From CAVUWL01 sp963700105 (GTDB lineage Bacteria > Actinomycetota > Thermoleophilia > Solirubrobacterales > 70-9), in the NCBI GenBank assembly GCA_963700105.1, contig CAVOWL010000001.1, forward strand, positions 446,084 to 510,083: a stretch of 64,000 nt of DNA. Reading direction: 5' to 3'. Under the pieces are notes generated by a model. That model searched no databases and was not told the DNA's origin. It saw only the letters and a list, made by a program, of their open reading frames with translations. The first letter of the stretch is position 1. The number at the start of each line of letters is the position of its first letter. Made by a program: the position numbers and the translations under genes. Below are positions 27,497 to 36,781 of the stretch, in pieces.

Positions 27497-28501
27497 TTAC
27501 CAGGCGCTCGCGATCAGCTGCTCGAGTTCCTCGCGGCCCGGCGGCTGCGGGGCAAAGGACAACTCAGGGCGCATCAGCATCGCTTGCAGCGCCTGATCGA
27601 GCCTCTCGCGCTTGGCTCCGCTAGCTCCCAACCCCGAGGGATGGCCGCCGAGCTCGAGGATTCGTGATTCGATCTGATCACTCGCGACTCCGATGGCTTT
27701 GGCAAGCGCGGCGAGTTGCTCGGGGGCCCGGGGCACCATGAAGGCCATCGCCCGGGGAAGAATCGCCGCATTGGTCTCGGCGTGGGGAGTGCCGCAAATC
27801 CGAACCAGGGTTTGACAGATTACGTGGTGGATTGCGAAGAGAGCGGAATCGATCGCGTAGCCGCAGAGGATCGAGCCTCGGGCCAAAGCATCGCGATCGC
27901 GTCCGCTCGGAGCTTCATCGAGAGAGGCGGCGATCAGCTCCGAACCGCGCAAGGCGCTCATCCTAGACACCGGGTTGGCGAACTTCGTATAGAGCGAATC
28001 ACCCCCGTGTGCGAGCGCGTTCATCGAGCTGAAGCGGAGCGTTGCCTCGGGCTGACTGGTCATCAACTTAGGATCCGCGACGACCAGGGTCGGGCGCACC
28101 AGGCCCCCCACCTCGGCCTCGGCACCCGCGGGCAGACGGTGTATGCCAGTCATCTCAGCGCCCGACATCGTGGTCGGAATAGCGGCAACGCTGGCACCGC
28201 TGACCGAAGCTAGCGCCTTCGTGGTGTCAATCACGCGGCCGCCGCCCAGAGCGACTAGACGAGGTGAGCGGACCCTGCCAAGTAGCGAGGCAGCCGCCTC
28301 GGGCACCGCTTCGGCGCCCAGCTCGTGAACGCGATCTGCGGCTGCGGAGATTTTGGGGGAAACCGCGAGGGCCCTGGCGGTACTGATGAGCTCAAAGGAG
28401 GAAAAGCCATGCTCGGCGAGCTGGCCGGACAACTGGTCAATTTCCCCCTGCCCAAAGAGGACGGTGCGCCCTGCATCTCTCCAAATAAAGCCCTCACTCA
28501 C
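27497..28501 (-). CDS. Iron-containing alcohol dehydrogenase, maleylacetate-reductase-like
   Basis: A 334-residue group III dehydrogenase. LVALGGGRVIDTTKALA is the NAD-binding loop and AIPTTMSGAEMTG the second nucleotide motif. The metal-ligand histidines are expected in NALAHGGDSLYTKFANP and AIHHVICQTLVRICGTPHAETN. Its GTG start overlaps the stop of the dioxygenase gene by three bases, so the two are translationally coupled. Next to a hydroquinone-type dioxygenase, reduction of maleylacetate to 3-oxoadipate is the most likely job. Confidence 0.85.
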   Translation of the reverse strand: MSEGFIWRDAGRTVLFGQGEIDQLSGQLAEHGFSSFELISTARALAVSPKISAAADRVHELGAEAVPEAAASLLGRVRSPRLVALGGGRVIDTTKALASVSGASVAAIPTTMSGAEMTGIHRLPAGAEAEVGGLVRPTLVVADPKLMTSQPEATLRFSSMNALAHGGDSLYTKFANPVSRMSALRGSELIAASLDEAPSGRDRDALARGSILCGYAIDSALFAIHHVICQTLVRICGTPHAETNAAILPRAMAFMVPRAPEQLAALAKAIGVASDQIESRILELGGHPSGLGASGAKRERLDQALQAMLMRPELSFAPQPPGREELEQLIASAW

Positions 28502-29418
28502 TGAGTGCCAGCCGCCCGTGGGTTCCTCACCGGTCGTAGCTTTGGTTCTAGAGTCGGCCGCAGGTGCTCGTAATCGGGCGGTAATGAGAGCTTCTCGCCC
28601 AGGTGCTCGGGCGACTCATCGACGCTGAAGCCGGGACCGAGAGTGGCGATCTCAAAAAGCACCCCGCTTGGCTCGCGGAAATAGATCGAGCGGAAATAGA
28701 AGCGATCGATGACTGCCGTGGGGCGAGCACCGGCGCTTAGGACCAGCTCTCGCCAGCGGGGGTGATCCTCGATGCTCGAAGCCCAGGCCACATGATGGAC
28801 GCTCCCTGCACCCTGCAGCGGCTGCTCGGGAGGGGGCTCATCGTAGAAATACTGGCCGCCTCGCTGCTCGCCACGAGCCTCCCAGCCGTCCCCACCGGCC
28901 TGGCTGAACTCGAGCGCTTCGAGCAAGCGCCGGCTGGTGTCCGGAGCCGCGCTGTAGGCGCGGACCGCGTCGAATCCCCGCAGAGCCAGTTCCGCCGGTA
29001 TTTCGGGGTGATCAGCAATCAGCGGCTGATCGCTGACCGTTGTCACAAGCAACTCGTGTTCGAGGCCCTCGGGATCGGAAAAGCGCAGCTCGCGATCATC
29101 GCGCTCGGTATCGATGCCGCGGCGGCCGAGTCGCTCCGCCCAAAAGTTCAAGGCATCCTGCGAGCCAACCCGCCAGATGATCCGGTGAACCATGCCGGCG
29201 CCCGCTCGGCCGCGGGGTGCGCCGGGATACTCAAAGAAGGTCAGATCGGAGCCGGCGCTGCCCCTCTCATCGGCGAAGAAGAGGTGATAGACGCTCGGAT
29301 TGTCCTGATTGACGGTTTTCTTGACCAAGCGCAGTCCGAGCACACCGGCATAAAAATCGACATTTCGCTGGGCGTCCTCGGTGATCGCGGTGATGTGATG
29401 GATTCCCTCGAGCTTCAT
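28498..29418 (-). CDS. VOC-family ring-cleaving dioxygenase (PcpA/LinE/MhqO type)
   Basis: A 306-residue protein with two glyoxalase/VOC modules. MKLEGIHHITAITEDAQ holds the first metal histidine, GSVHHVAWASSIEDH the second, and FREPSGVLFEIATLGPGF the metal glutamate. This is the arrangement of Fe(II) hydroquinone 1,2-dioxygenases, which open hydroquinones to (substituted) maleylacetate. The coupled reductase downstream fits that route. MhqO-like proteins of unclear substrate are an alternative. Start ATG 29418. Confidence 0.87.
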   Translation of the reverse strand: MKLEGIHHITAITEDAQRNVDFYAGVLGLRLVKKTVNQDNPSVYHLFFADERGSAGSDLTFFEYPGAPRGRAGAGMVHRIIWRVGSQDALNFWAERLGRRGIDTERDDRELRFSDPEGLEHELLVTTVSDQPLIADHPEIPAELALRGFDAVRAYSAAPDTSRRLLEALEFSQAGGDGWEARGEQRGGQYFYDEPPPEQPLQGAGSVHHVAWASSIEDHPRWRELVLSAGARPTAVIDRFYFRSIYFREPSGVLFEIATLGPGFSVDESPEHLGEKLSLPPDYEHLRPTLEPKLRPVRNPRAAGTQ

Positions 29419-29442
29419 GGGCTGACGTATAGCATCCTCGCG

Positions 29443-30831
29443 ATGAGTCGCTGGCGTAGCCGCACGGTCAAGGTGCTTGTCGTCCTTGGCTCATTTCTCG
29501 CGTTTCTCAGCGTATTTACGATCTGGGTTGAACGCCAAGCCCTAAATACCCCCGATTGGGTCAGCACCAGTGATCAGCTGCTGCAGAACTCAACAATCCG
29601 CAGTGCCGTCGCCAACTACCTCGTCGATCAGCTCTACGCCCACGTCAACGTGGAGCAGGAACTGAAAAGTATTCTGCCGGGTGAAACCAAGCGGCTCGCC
29701 GGTCCGGCTGCGGGCGGACTGCGCCAGGTCGCCGGCAACGGGGCTGAAGAGCTGCTCAAGACCTCGACCGCCCAGAGCCTCTGGCAGAGCGCGAACCGAA
29801 CCGCCCATGAACAGCTTGTTTCTGTCCTAGAAGAAAAGAGCAGCACGCTCTCGACGGAAAACGGAACCGTGACCTTAAACCTTGGCTCCCTGGTCACCAA
29901 CCTCGCCAGCCAGGTCGGAATCGGCGCAAACCTGGCCGAAAAGCTGCCACCCAATGCGGGTCAGATCGAGATCTTGCATTCAAATCAGCTAAAGACTGCT
30001 CAAAACATTGCGGTGGCGGTGAAGGGTCTGGCGCTACTGCTTTCACTCCTCACATTTGCCGCCTTTGCCGGGGCGATCTACCTAGCCGGCGAAGGCCGTT
30101 GGGTAACAGTTTTGTTCTCGGGAATCGGACTGATTGCTGCTGGGTTCGCGGTGATCGTCGCTCGCCACGTGGCCGGAGGAATAGTCGTTGGCCAGGTGGT
30201 CACAAACGAAAGCGTCAAGCCGGCCGCCGAAGCGACCTGGGCGATCGGCACATCGTTGATGACGAGCATCGCGACGACGGTGATCGTCGTCGGGGCGCTT
30301 TTCGCCGCGGCCGGTTGGCTCGGCTCACCGACCGGATCCGCGCGTGCATCCCGCAGGCTGATCGCTCCGGCGCTGCGTGATTATCGCCCCTACGTTTACA
30401 CCGGCCTCGCGATCATCGTCGGCATCTACTTTCTCTCGGCTCCGACTCAGGGTCTGCGTTCATTCCTGACAACCCTTGCGGTGGCAGCTATGGCCGCATT
30501 TGGAATTCGCGAGCTGAGCAGGCAAACCGAGAGCGAGTTCCCCGACGCCCACTTCCACCAAATGTTCGGCCGCACCCGAGATCGCGTCGTCGACGCCGTC
30601 AAAGGCGCCAACCTCGGAGAGCGTGCATCGAAAATTCGTCTTCCCGAGGTGAGGAGGCCCAGTGCTGAGACCGCTGCATCTGAGAGCCCCACCGGGGTGA
30701 TTTCCCCAAGTGAGGACGACGCCAGACTTGGTCGGCTAGAACGCCTCGGTGAGCTGCACGCCAAGGGCGTCCTCACCGATGATGAGTTCGCCGCCGAGAA
30801 GTCCCGCCTGTTGGGCGATCCCAGCCCCTAA
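29443..30831 (+). CDS. Integral membrane protein with C-terminal SHOCT motif
   Basis: The 462-residue product is counted from ATG 29443 (MSRWRSRTVKVLVVLGSFLAFLSV); a longer open frame upstream only overlaps the divergent dioxygenase gene. There is an N-terminal membrane helix, an outside domain of about 150 residues, then four to five helices (about 200-370). A cytoplasmic tail ends in the SHOCT motif LGRLERLGELHAKGVLTDDEF. SHOCT tails often mediate oligomer formation. The specific function is unknown. Confidence 0.8.
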   Translation: MSRWRSRTVKVLVVLGSFLAFLSVFTIWVERQALNTPDWVSTSDQLLQNSTIRSAVANYLVDQLYAHVNVEQELKSILPGETKRLAGPAAGGLRQVAGNGAEELLKTSTAQSLWQSANRTAHEQLVSVLEEKSSTLSTENGTVTLNLGSLVTNLASQVGIGANLAEKLPPNAGQIEILHSNQLKTAQNIAVAVKGLALLLSLLTFAAFAGAIYLAGEGRWVTVLFSGIGLIAAGFAVIVARHVAGGIVVGQVVTNESVKPAAEATWAIGTSLMTSIATTVIVVGALFAAAGWLGSPTGSARASRRLIAPALRDYRPYVYTGLAIIVGIYFLSAPTQGLRSFLTTLAVAAMAAFGIRELSRQTESEFPDAHFHQMFGRTRDRVVDAVKGANLGERASKIRLPEVRRPSAETAASESPTGVISPSEDDARLGRLERLGELHAKGVLTDDEFAAEKSRLLGDPSP

Positions 30832-31071
30832 ATGCAGGCGGCTTGGGAACCGCTCGTCGAAGGCAAAAGTTGACACTCTCGCCACCGAAGTATTTCTCTG
30901 ACCGCGCTGCGACCCAAGCTCCTCGAAAGGCTCGGCTTTAAGCCTGTCCCCGCTCAGTCGCCCCGGGTGATCGATTTCCTGAGAAGGTGCCTTCTGGCGG
31001 CCAGACATCGCTACGACAAAATTCAGACTTCGTGGGAGCGCAGGCTTCATGGTGGATAGTTCGGAGCATTG

Positions 31072-32139
31072 ATGGCGATGATCGAAGGGGGCCTAGATCT
31101 GGTCGCCGTTGGTGCCGCGCTGGGTCGATACCGTAACTCGATCGTTCCCTTGGTTCGCAGGGAGCTACGGAGCTGGAAGGTCCACGCCGAGTCAATCCCA
31201 GATCCGCTTCTGCGCGATCGAGCCGTGGTCGCGCTACGCGATAAGGGGCAAAACGCTGAAGCCACTGCCGTTTTCGCCACGCTCGTGCCCAGAGGGAGCC
31301 TACAAACCATCGTCCGTGCGATGACCGCCTTCCAGGTCGCGGTCGACTACCTGGATGTCCTCGGCGAGCAGCAGGCCGCCGAGCCGCTAGCCAATGGCCT
31401 CCAACTTCACGCTGCCCTGAGCGACGCCCTCTCTGCGAGGCCCCCTCGCGGGGATTGGTACGGCCTTCATTCCCGCAGCGAGGATGGCGGCTACCTTGAT
31501 GCCTTGGTGAGCGGGTGTCGCGATACGCTCAGCCGGCTGCCTTCGCTGCCCTCAGCGCTGCCTCTGGCGCGGCGGGCAGCGGTGCGCTGCGGGGAGGGAC
31601 AAAGCTTCACCCACGCCAGCGCCCAAGGCAACAACGAGGCCCTGCGGGATTGGTCATCACAACAGGAAGCCCTAGCCGGATACCTGTGGTGGGAGATCGC
31701 TGCTGGAGCCAGCTCATCGGTGGCGGTGCACGCGCTGATCGCAGCCGCCGCTAATCCGCACACAACGGCTGGGGAGGCAGCGCTAATCGATGCCGCCTAC
31801 TTCCCCTCGATCGGAGCCCTCACTGTGCTGCTCGACGACCTGATTGATCGCGAAGACGACATCGCGCGCGGTGATCACAACTACCTGGCCTATTACGAGA
31901 GCAACGAGCTCGCCGCCGAGCGACTAGACCTGATTGCAAGCTACGCGCTGGCGGCGACAAGGAAGCTCCCCCAGCCTCGACGGCATGCCGCAATCCTCAC
32001 CGGGATCGCGGGCTTCTACCTGAGTGCCCCTGGAGCCACAACCGGATACGCGACCCCCATCAGGACCGGCATGATCAAACGTATCGGCCCCTCAATCCGC
32101 CCAATACTCGCCACCAGGCGTCTCTTGAGCCCTGGCTGA
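31072..32139 (+). CDS. DUF2600 / tetraprenyl-beta-curcumene-synthase-like protein
   Basis: The 355-residue product is started at ATG 31072, with GGAG five bases upstream. Asp-rich DYLDVLGE near residue 105 and LLDDLIDREDD near residue 265, together with QGNNEALRDWSSQQ and EIAAGASSSVAVHAL, match the DUF2600 family. Its known member in Bacillus cyclises long polyprenyl diphosphates. The Asp clusters would bind Mg2+ and diphosphate. No prenyltransferase or cyclase gene is adjacent, so the substrate is open. Confidence 0.8.
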   Translation: MAMIEGGLDLVAVGAALGRYRNSIVPLVRRELRSWKVHAESIPDPLLRDRAVVALRDKGQNAEATAVFATLVPRGSLQTIVRAMTAFQVAVDYLDVLGEQQAAEPLANGLQLHAALSDALSARPPRGDWYGLHSRSEDGGYLDALVSGCRDTLSRLPSLPSALPLARRAAVRCGEGQSFTHASAQGNNEALRDWSSQQEALAGYLWWEIAAGASSSVAVHALIAAAANPHTTAGEAALIDAAYFPSIGALTVLLDDLIDREDDIARGDHNYLAYYESNELAAERLDLIASYALAATRKLPQPRRHAAILTGIAGFYLSAPGATTGYATPIRTGMIKRIGPSIRPILATRRLLSPG

Positions 32140-32530
32140 GCGCAACCGCCTGAGTCTCAGTCGGGCCCCCCGATGTCGACAGGGCAATGGCCGGGCCAGT
32201 CGATGGCCTCCCCCCGGGTGCGATATATCCACAGCGCGAATCGACCAATCGACGGACTCGGCGCCCAGCAGCCCGCCCCGGGGTCGCCGTAGGTTTCGAG
32301 GCGGCTCGCCCTACCGCGCCATCCCACTCAGGCGCCGCCGAGCTGGGCCAAGTGCGGGAAATTACGGTGGGGCCGGGTGCGAGATAGCCGAAAAACAAGG
32401 TGACGGCGCACGGCCCCGGTCCCAACTTTTCAGCCAAGCGGACCGGGGGTCGCGCCACCTTCTAGGTCCTCAAGCACCCGACAATCAGGTCGCGCCATCG
32501 CGATACATCCATATCCGCTACGGTCGGTCG
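32140..32530. other. Intergenic stretch, nothing recognised
   Basis: 391 bases between the DUF2600 gene and a doubtful small ORF. Frames on both strands are open but show no family resemblance. There is no clear terminator, tRNA or repeat. Confidence 0.5.
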
Positions 32531-32782
32531 GTGATCTTTGACTTCCGCTATCGAAACGATGAGGGGAAGTGGAAAGCGCTTGGTCATCGAAAGGGCATTA
32601 CCCGCGATGCCGCATTCGCATCCCTGGAGGAGTTGACTGGGCACTGCTCTGCAACCGAGTTCATGTCTCGACCACGCGACGGCCGCACCCGAAACTGGGA
32701 TTTGTTCTGGCGCCCGGACGGATGGGCTCCGCTGATCAAAGTCGCCAACAGCAGCATCCGGACGGCCTCCCCTCCCGACTGA
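32531..32782 (+). CDS. Doubtful small ORF
   Basis: An 83-codon frame from GTG (MIFDFRYRNDEGKWKALGH, with RKGITRDAAFASLEELTGH following). The composition is balanced and less Arg/Pro-rich than most shadow frames in this DNA, so it may be real. No ribosome site, motif or neighbour supports it. I do not recognise a family. Confidence 0.3.
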   Translation: MIFDFRYRNDEGKWKALGHRKGITRDAAFASLEELTGHCSATEFMSRPRDGRTRNWDLFWRPDGWAPLIKVANSSIRTASPPD

Positions 32783-33117
32783 ACCAGCCAGTCCCCCCCG
32801 CAGGCACTTCGGTCGCGGTGAAGTTCTCGCAATTTTGACCAGTGGTTTCAGCGCTCCTTCAACCTCATAAATTTGAAGCATCACCCTCAGAACGCTTCCC
32901 AAGTAGGTCCGCGGCACCAGCTGACTATGTCAAGCCATGGATCGCACCCCCTCGAAGTAGCGAGCGAGCCATCACCGCGCCAGCGGCTCAAGCCGCCTCA
33001 TGTGATTCTTGATCAGAGGTCAGGTAAGCCACGGCCTGTCCCCCCAAGCTAGACGCGGAAGGTTCTCGATGGACCTAGCCACACATCCTCGAAGCGCCTC
33101 TTCCTCAAGTCGCACTA
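32783..33117. other. Intergenic stretch, nothing recognised
   Basis: 335 bases up to the SoxR gene. It contains one short palindrome near 32778-32795 (GACTG...CAGTC) whose spacing differs from the acyl-CoA operator. No gene or RNA is seen. Confidence 0.45.
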
Positions 33118-33570
33118 ATTGGGAAGCTGCTCACGATCGGCGAGGTTTCAAAGCGCAGCGGGGTTGCTGCCTCGGCGCTGCGCTTCTATGAGGAACGGGG
33201 TCTGATTACTTCCGATCGCGCTGGTTCGGGCCACCGGCGCTACCCGAGGCCGGTGCTTCGTCGGATTGCCTTCATCGTCTTTGCCCAGCGGGTCGGGTTA
33301 ACGCTGCAGGAAATCGCCGCCGAGCTGGCCCAGCTCCCCCCGGACCGGGTGCCGACACGCCGCGACTGGTCGCGACTCTCTCGCACCTGGGCCTCGCGGA
33401 TCGACCGCCAGATCGCCGAGCTAGCGCGACTGAAAGAAGGGCTCACCCAGTGCATCGGCTGCGGTTGCCTTTCGCTGGACCGCTGCAGGCTCGCCAACCC
33501 CGGAGACCGGGTTGCGAGCCACGGCCCTGGGCCACGCTACTGGCTCGGAGATCCCCGGCCTCCGGCTTGA
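33118..33570 (+). CDS. soxR: SoxR-type MerR-family redox regulator, start codon unclear
   Basis: Redox-sensing activator. TIGEVSKRSGVAASALRFYEERGLI is present as the MerR helix-turn-helix in two consecutive blocks, followed by GHRRYPRPVLRRIAFI. CIGCGCLSLDRC near the C-terminus holds the four cysteines that bind the 2Fe-2S cluster. This frame has a stop at 33076 and no ATG, GTG or TTG before the helix-turn-helix. Possible starts are the rare ATT at 33118 or CTG at 33127, or the 5-prime end is damaged. All SoxR domain residues are otherwise present. No oxidative-stress gene is adjacent. Confidence 0.82.
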   Translation: MGKLLTIGEVSKRSGVAASALRFYEERGLITSDRAGSGHRRYPRPVLRRIAFIVFAQRVGLTLQEIAAELAQLPPDRVPTRRDWSRLSRTWASRIDRQIAELARLKEGLTQCIGCGCLSLDRCRLANPGDRVASHGPGPRYWLGDPRPPA

Positions 33571-33792
33571 GAATAAACGCGAGCCATTGCCACCCTCAGT
33601 GGGAGGACTGCCTGAGATCCCCCATCCGGCGGCAAATGACGTCGGCGCGGCAGAGGCGAATGCATTGGTTTCAGCCTGCCGGGTGGAGCATTGCGATTTG
33701 AGCTTGGCAGCGGGCCAGAATGCCAATCCGCAACTTCTGTCAATGAAACGTGTCAGAGCATCAAACCCGACCGCAAAAGGGAGCCCCGGCTG

Positions 33793-35421
33793 ATGGCTTT
33801 GCGCCTCACGGTTGTTCTGCTTTTCATCATGGGTGCAGCCTGCATCGCCTCAGCTTCAGCAGAGGCTCGCCTTCGCCCGACGGTCAGCCTAAAAATCTCC
33901 GCACAACAAGCCGACCTCGGCCAAAAGCTCGTCTTTAGTGGACGAGTTGGGCCAAAGAGGGCAGGAGAGACCGTCTTCCTCCAGCAACTATTACAGCGCC
34001 CCTGGCGCACTCTCGCCCGGGGGCGCTTGACAGGCGCTTCCAAATTCCGTTTCGAAACCGGCTTGCGAACCTCCGGGGAGCTGAAACTCCGAGTTCGATA
34101 TTCAGGCGATGGGAGGACGCGTGCCGCCCACTCTCCGATCCGGACGGTCAACGTGCTCCCCGTTCCGGTCGGCATTCACCAGATCAAGCACGTAGTGATC
34201 ATCATGCAGGAGAACCGAAGTTTCGATGAGTACTTCGGCACCTATCCGGGTGCCGACGGCTTTCCGCCCGGTACATGCGTGCCCGACCCGGCCACTGGCA
34301 CCTGCATCCCGCCCTACCACAACCCAAACGACATCAACAAAGGCGGCCCGCACGGCGAAACTAACTTTGAAGGGGATCTCAACGGGGGCGCGATGAACGG
34401 CTTCGTCGCCGAAGCTGAGAAAGCGCAGGGCTGCCAAACCGCCGGAACACCCCAGTGTGAAACCGACGTGATGGGTTACAAGGATGAAAGCGACATTCCC
34501 AATTACTGGGCCTATGCCCGAAACTTCGTGCTACAGGACCACCTCTTTGAGCCAAACAGGAGCTGGAGCCTACCCTCACATCTATTTCTGGTTTCGGAGT
34601 GGTCGGCCCGTTGTACCCTGCCGAACGAACCATTCAGCTGCACCAATGCACTCCAAGACCCGGGAACCTCAGACGCCAACCCCAACGATCCGCTCGGCTC
34701 CCAGCCAGACTTCGCCTGGACCCCGCTCACATACCTACTCCATAACGCCGGGGTCAGCTGGGGCTACTTCATCAAAAAGGGTTTACAGCCTGACTGCGCT
34801 GATGACCAGGAGCGCTGCAGCAATCCACCGCGCCAGGGACCGGCTACTCCGGGTATCTGGAATCCTCTGCCCGGCTTTTCCACGGTCAGAGAAAACCGCG
34901 AAATCGGCAACATTCAGGACACTTCAGCATTCCTCAATGATGCCCAAAGCGGCACCCTGCCGGCGGTCTCTTGGGTGGTCCCCAGCCAGCCGGTGAGCGA
35001 GCACCCACCGGCATCGGTCGCCGCGGGGCAAGAATACGTAACCAATCTGATCAACAAAGTGATGGAAGGACCCGACTGGCCGAGCACTGCGATCTTTCTC
35101 AGCTGGGATGACTGGGGCGGCTTTTACGACAACGTAGTTCCACCCGTGGTCGATCAAAACGGCTATGGGTTTCGCGTCCCAGGACTGGTAATCAGCCCTT
35201 ACGCCAAAAAGGGTTACATCGATCATCAGGTGCTCAGCCACGACGCATACAACAAGTTCATCGAGGATGATTTCCTCGAAAGTCAGCGCCTCAATCCCGC
35301 CACCGACGGTCGCCCCGATCCGCGACCAACGGTGCGCGAATCGGTCCCCGAGCTGGGCAACCTTGTCACAGACTTCAACTTCCACCAGGCGCCGCGCCCG
35401 CCGTTGATACTTCCCCCCTAA
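33793..35421 (+). CDS. Secreted phospholipase C / phosphoesterase family protein
   Basis: A 542-residue protein starting at ATG 33793 with a signal peptide (MALRLTVVLLFIMGAACIASA, cut about residue 22). A beta-sandwich region follows (residues 25-125), then the PF04185 phosphoesterase domain: HVVIIMQENRSFDEYFGTYP carries the Thr/Asn-type metal site, and SWDDWGGFYDNVVPP and PYAKKGYIDHQVLSHDA are further signatures. Members split phosphatidylcholine or other phosphoesters outside the cell. Two small exported proteins follow on the same strand, the first 18 bases after the stop. Confidence 0.92.
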   Translation: MALRLTVVLLFIMGAACIASASAEARLRPTVSLKISAQQADLGQKLVFSGRVGPKRAGETVFLQQLLQRPWRTLARGRLTGASKFRFETGLRTSGELKLRVRYSGDGRTRAAHSPIRTVNVLPVPVGIHQIKHVVIIMQENRSFDEYFGTYPGADGFPPGTCVPDPATGTCIPPYHNPNDINKGGPHGETNFEGDLNGGAMNGFVAEAEKAQGCQTAGTPQCETDVMGYKDESDIPNYWAYARNFVLQDHLFEPNRSWSLPSHLFLVSEWSARCTLPNEPFSCTNALQDPGTSDANPNDPLGSQPDFAWTPLTYLLHNAGVSWGYFIKKGLQPDCADDQERCSNPPRQGPATPGIWNPLPGFSTVRENREIGNIQDTSAFLNDAQSGTLPAVSWVVPSQPVSEHPPASVAAGQEYVTNLINKVMEGPDWPSTAIFLSWDDWGGFYDNVVPPVVDQNGYGFRVPGLVISPYAKKGYIDHQVLSHDAYNKFIEDDFLESQRLNPATDGRPDPRPTVRESVPELGNLVTDFNFHQAPRPPLILPP

Positions 35422-35439
35422 AGAGCAGGAGGCCTGCCA

Positions 35440-35982
35440 ATGCGCACGATCCGTAAGCAACTCAGCTACGCCAACGTGATGGCGACCCTCGCCATCTTCA
35501 TCGCCTTGGGGGGAGGGGCATTGGCGGCCCTACGGATCCCCGCCAACTCGATTGGCACAAAGCAGCTGAAACGGAGCGCCGTAACCGGAATCAAGGTTAA
35601 AGCAGCCACTCTCACCGGCGCAAACATTAAGCCTCAGTCGTTGACTGGTGAAGACATAAAGCCCGGCTCGCTAAGTCCCGAAGTTCTCCCCCACTTCGGC
35701 CTTGCCAATTTGCTGGGCGCGTCGGGGACGGCGACTAATAACACCACGATCAAACTCGGCAAAGGCGAATGCGAACGCTCCGCCTTTACCGCATCCGGCG
35801 CCCAGCCGGGCGAAGCCGTGATGCTGCAGGGTTCAGACATTGCCGGACTCCAGCACGCCATCGAGGGCGCTCCCTCGATCACCAACCCCAATCAGATCAA
35901 CGTTAGTGTCTGCGCGGACTCCGAACATACGGTTAACCAGCCAGCCGGAACCGTACAGCTGCGTTTCGACACGATTGGATGA
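35440..35982 (+). CDS. Small exported protein, LSYANV / GTKQLK type
   Basis: A 180-residue protein whose N-terminus MRTIRKQLSYANVMATLAIF gives one membrane or signal segment (about 9-32). After it comes PANSIGTKQLKRSAVTG and repeats of the form AxLTGxNIKPxSLTGEDIKPGSL. A beta-rich C-terminal domain with two cysteines follows (about 85-180). I have seen this N-terminal pattern repeatedly in Thermoleophilia genomes, but its function is unknown to me. It lies 18 bases after the phospholipase and is probably co-transcribed. Confidence 0.8.
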   Translation: MRTIRKQLSYANVMATLAIFIALGGGALAALRIPANSIGTKQLKRSAVTGIKVKAATLTGANIKPQSLTGEDIKPGSLSPEVLPHFGLANLLGASGTATNNTTIKLGKGECERSAFTASGAQPGEAVMLQGSDIAGLQHAIEGAPSITNPNQINVSVCADSEHTVNQPAGTVQLRFDTIG

Positions 35983-36121
35983 CGATGGGCATCTCGAACC
36001 GTCAGAGACTCATCACTCTTGCCGATCGCTGCAATTCAGGCCTGGATTGGTCTCTCCGGCAGCCCGGCCCCAAACTCGATTCGTGCGGGCAGACCGACAA
36101 AGGGCTGGGAAGGAGCCACTC

Positions 36122-36781
36122 ATGAAGAGGCTGGTAGATGCGTTGTCCTACGCCAATGTCGTTTCGACCGTCGGGCTTTTCCTGCTGCTCGGCGGCGGGG
36201 CCTATGCAGCGTCGAGGTTGCCCGTGAACACAGTTGGAACGAAGCAGCTCAAGAACAATGCCGTGACCTGGGCCAAGATCAAGGACGGCACCATAACCTC
36301 ATCGAAGATACGTGAAGGAAGCTTGCTCAGGGGGGACTTTGCGGTCGGGCAGCTCTCAGCTGGACCTCAGGGTGCGGCAGGCGAAAAAGGCGAAAAGGGC
36401 AAGCAGGGTGAACCGGGGCCGCTGGTAACGACGCTTCCATCTGGAAAGACCTTACGAGGAATCTTCAGCTACACAGGACATGAGACCTCTGGCAACAGTC
36501 CGACCGAGCCTATTTCCTATCCGTTTCCTCTGGCATCGGGCGCCACGGCCAATGTGATTGGCGTAGGCGCCAAAGCGACGACCGCCTGTCCTGGGAGCTC
36601 GAAAGACCCTCGGGCTGAACCCGGCAATCTCTGCGTCTATGAGACCCAGGATGAGGGAGAACTGGAACTGAATGCGTCAAACGAAATTGCCGGTGGTCGA
36701 TATGGGGCGGTTCTGTCTGCAAAAGTCCCAGCTGAAACCGATTTTGATTTTGCCGGAACGTGGGCTGTGAGCGCTCCGTGA
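36122..36781 (+). CDS. Exported LSYANV / GTKQLK type protein with collagen-like triplets
   Basis: A 219-residue paralogue of the preceding gene in its first half: MKRLVDALSYANVVSTVGLF, then LPVNTVGTKQLKNNAVTWAK, then KIKDGTITSSKIREGSL. Six collagen-like Gly-X-Y triplets follow (GEKGEKGKQGEPG) and then a C-terminal beta domain with a cysteine pair. GGAAGGAG lies before ATG 36122. It is probably a surface protein whose triplets form a trimeric stalk; that is inference from collagen-like proteins in general. Confidence 0.8.
   Translation: MKRLVDALSYANVVSTVGLFLLLGGGAYAASRLPVNTVGTKQLKNNAVTWAKIKDGTITSSKIREGSLLRGDFAVGQLSAGPQGAAGEKGEKGKQGEPGPLVTTLPSGKTLRGIFSYTGHETSGNSPTEPISYPFPLASGATANVIGVGAKATTACPGSSKDPRAEPGNLCVYETQDEGELELNASNEIAGGRYGAVLSAKVPAETDFDFAGTWAVSAP

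Noticed and set aside
28762..29442. Long upstream extension of the SHOCT membrane protein
   Set aside because: The extra 227 codons are antisense to the dioxygenase gene; ATG 29443 gives a normal membrane N-terminus.
32778..32795. GACTG...CAGTC palindrome similar to the acyl-CoA operator
   Set aside because: The half-site spacing is three bases shorter than in the four matching sites, and it is not upstream of a fatty-acid gene.
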